64,000 nt of DNA, from positions 557,662 through 621,661 of the forward strand of contig CAWJJU010000005.1 of the NCBI GenBank assembly GCA_963843315.1. Direction: 5' to 3'. Each line of letters starts with the position of its first letter. Within the stretch, counting starts at the first letter, position 1. The notes beneath the pieces were generated by a model. It searched no databases. It was not told where the DNA came from and saw only the letters and a program-made list of their open reading frames with translations. A program made the position numbers and the translations under genes. Source of the DNA: JAWVFM01 sp963843315 (lineage in GTDB: Bacteria > Actinomycetota > Thermoleophilia > Solirubrobacterales > 70-9). This document shows, piece by piece, positions 62,459 through 64,000 of the stretch.

Positions 62459-63595
62459 TCAGGCGCTCCGCGACCAGACCTCGCGGACGCCGACGCCGCC
62501 GGCAACCGGCTCCACCCGGCCGATGCTCGCCACGAAGCGCTCTCCCTCCCGCCCGCGCTCGAGGTGCGCGACGAGGTCGATGCCGCGGGCGAGCTGTTCG
62601 CGAATGGCCGCATGCGGTAGCCCGACGCCCGCCATCAGTGCCAGCGTCTCCAGCCTGCGCACCGCGTCCTCGGCAGAGCTCGCGTGGACGGTGGACAGCG
62701 CGCCGTCGTGACCGGTGTTCAGCGCGGTCAGCAGGTCGAACGCTTCGGCGCCGCGCACCTCCCCGATCAGGATCCGGTCCGGGCGCATCCGCAGCGCGTT
62801 TCGCAGCAGGTCCCGGATCGTCACCTCGCCGCGGCCCTCGATCGACGGCGGGCGGCTCTCGAGGCGAACCACGTGCTCCTGGCGAAGCGCCAGCTCGGCG
62901 GCGTCCTCGATCGTGACGATCCGCTCTGCCTCGTCGATGAACGCCGACAGGGCATTCAGGAGAGTGGTCTTGCCCGATCCCGTCCCGCCGCTCACGATCA
63001 CGCTGCGACGGCTGCGGACAGCATCGGCGAGGAGCTCACGGGCATCGGCGGTGAGGCTGCCCGACTCGACGAGGGCGTCGGGATCCGGGCGGACCGCGGT
63101 GAACCTGCGGATGGAGACCGCCGGCCCGTCGACCGCGAGCGGCGGGATCACGACGTTCACCCGCGATCCATCGGCAAGGCGAGCGTCGGCCATCGGGCTC
63201 AGCTCGTCGACGCGGCGGCCGAGGGGTGCCAGAACGCGCTCGATGGTGTCGCGCAGGGCCGCCTCACTTGCGAACGCCGCCTCGACCCGCTCGATTCGTC
63301 CCCGCCGTTCGACGAAGACGCTGCCGGGGCCGTTGACCATCACCTCCTCCACCGCCGGGTCGGCGAGGAGCTCCTCCAGCGGCCCCAGGCCGACCGCGTC
63401 GCGAAGGATCAGCTCGCAGAGCTCGTCGCGACGCTCGTCGGAGAGGATCGCCGCCTCGCGATCGACGAGCTCGCGCACGGCCCCGGCGAGCTCTCCGCCC
63501 AGCGCCCCGGCCGCCGCCTCGGCGCGGCGATGCTCGCCGAGGCGCTCGCGCAGCTCGGCGGCGAGAGCCTCGGTGTGATCTCGGACTGTCGCCAT
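62459..63595 (-). CDS. cpaF: CpaF/TadA-family secretion ATPase
   Basis: Hexameric ATPase of Tad/Flp pilus assembly. The 378 residues have an N-terminal domain with GLGPLEELLADPAVEEVMVN, then Walker A VIVSGGTGSGKTTLLNALSA, the Asp box ERIVTIEDAAELALRQEHVV, and Walker B-containing MRPDRILIGEVRGAEAFDLL followed by NTGHDGALSTVHASSAEDAV. It heads the cpaF-tadB-tadC operon. CpaE, CpaB, secretin and pilin genes are not in the window. Confidence 0.92.
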   Translation of the reverse strand: MATVRDHTEALAAELRERLGEHRRAEAAAGALGGELAGAVRELVDREAAILSDERRDELCELILRDAVGLGPLEELLADPAVEEVMVNGPGSVFVERRGRIERVEAAFASEAALRDTIERVLAPLGRRVDELSPMADARLADGSRVNVVIPPLAVDGPAVSIRRFTAVRPDPDALVESGSLTADARELLADAVRSRRSVIVSGGTGSGKTTLLNALSAFIDEAERIVTIEDAAELALRQEHVVRLESRPPSIEGRGEVTIRDLLRNALRMRPDRILIGEVRGAEAFDLLTALNTGHDGALSTVHASSAEDAVRRLETLALMAGVGLPHAAIREQLARGIDLVAHLERGREGERFVASIGRVEPVAGGVGVREVWSRSA

Positions 63596-63649
63596 CGCCA
63601 GGTAGAGGTCGCCGCGGCGCGGGCCTCTCCCCCGTCATAACCTCCCGGC

Positions 63650-64000
63650 ATGGCCCGGATCGAGGTGCGCGAGGCCGACATCACCAGGCTCGAGGTCGAC
63701 GCCATCGCCAACGCCGCGAACACGCGGCTCATGCACGGCGGCGGCGTCGCCGCAGCGATCTCCCGGGCCGGCGGGCCGTCGGTTCAACGGGAGTCGGACG
63801 AGGCCGCGCCGATCGACCTCGGCGCCGCGGTCTCGACCACGGCCGGCGACATGCCCGCCCGATGGGTCATCCATGCCGCAACCATGCACCTGGGAGGGCC
63901 GACGTCGGCGGACATCATCCGCTCGGCGACGCGCAGCACGCTTGCGGAGGCCAACCGCCTCGGCGCACGCTCGCTCGCCCTCGTTGCCTTCGGGACGGGC
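63650..64000 (+). CDS. Macro-domain (ADP-ribose-binding) protein, partial
   Basis: The first 117 codons before the window ends. The translation begins MARIEVREADITRLEVDAIA and has NAANTRLMHGGGVAAAISRA, the macro-domain adenine/ribose loop, then VIHAATMHLGG and SLALVAFGTG. Such domains bind or hydrolyse ADP-ribose or its derivatives. The remaining third of the domain is cut off by the window edge. TAACCT lies 6 nt before the ATG. It diverges from cpaF. Confidence 0.88.
   Translation, partial: MARIEVREADITRLEVDAIANAANTRLMHGGGVAAAISRAGGPSVQRESDEAAPIDLGAAVSTTAGDMPARWVIHAATMHLGGPTSADIIRSATRSTLAEANRLGARSLALVAFGTG

Overview
The window is very G+C-rich, densely packed DNA from a bacterial chromosome, most likely an actinobacterium of a deep lineage such as Thermoleophilia (inference from gene content and order; no 16S rRNA is present). 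Supporting signs are a dcw cluster without ftsA, a zinc-type L28, chains of ATGA/GTGA/TTGA stop-start overlaps, a two-subunit glycine decarboxylase, Ku with a LigD polymerase domain, and Tad-type secretion genes. No tRNA, rRNA, CRISPR array, phage or insertion sequence was seen, and there is no gene-free stretch over 300 bases.

Layout. 1-2.1 kb: GST fragment, FakA-like DAK2 protein, rpmB. 2.1-5.7 kb: riboflavin operon ribD-ribE-ribBA-ribH. 5.8-12.7 kb: flippase, rpe, zinc-ribbon protein, fmt, def, priA, PH-domain membrane protein. 12.7-17.8 kb: metK, DUF3352 protein, der, cmk, cupin. 18-27.4 kb: aromatic amino acid genes (aroA, tyrA, two different DAHP synthases, a hisC-type aminotransferase, aroH) joined to rluB-scpB-scpA. 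27.4-35.6 kb: two K+ channels, trpS, two ABC systems (one FetAB-like), ku and the LigD polymerase domain, a small secreted protein. 35.8-42.4 kb: glycine cleavage genes gcvPB, gcvPA, gcvH and gcvT with an amidase and a DUF1801 protein. 42.6-59.6 kb: the division and cell-wall (dcw) cluster, transcribed leftward from mraZ through rsmH-ftsL-ftsI-murE-murF-mraY, then murD-ftsW-murG-murC-murB-ftsQ and ftsZ; a methyltransferase gene on the other strand interrupts it between mraY and murD. 59.8-64 kb: a membrane protein, tadC-tadB-cpaF, and a truncated macro-domain gene.

Non-coding signals. Five copies of a 44-bp palindrome, all exactly the same length and all oriented the same way relative to the gene just upstream, sit at gene 3' ends. 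A second family of 3'-end repeats has three members. Most operon-first genes have a TANNNT box 6-9 nt before the start codon and no leader, implying leaderless mRNAs. mraZ has a promoter with MraZ-type repeats in its spacer and a long leader hairpin; ftsZ has its own near-consensus promoter.

Quality. At least a dozen conserved genes or gene segments are broken by one-base frameshifts, mostly single C/G gains in short G/C runs and concentrated at 23.9-26.6 kb. I read these as uncorrected sequencing errors, so broken genes are annotated as one locus each.
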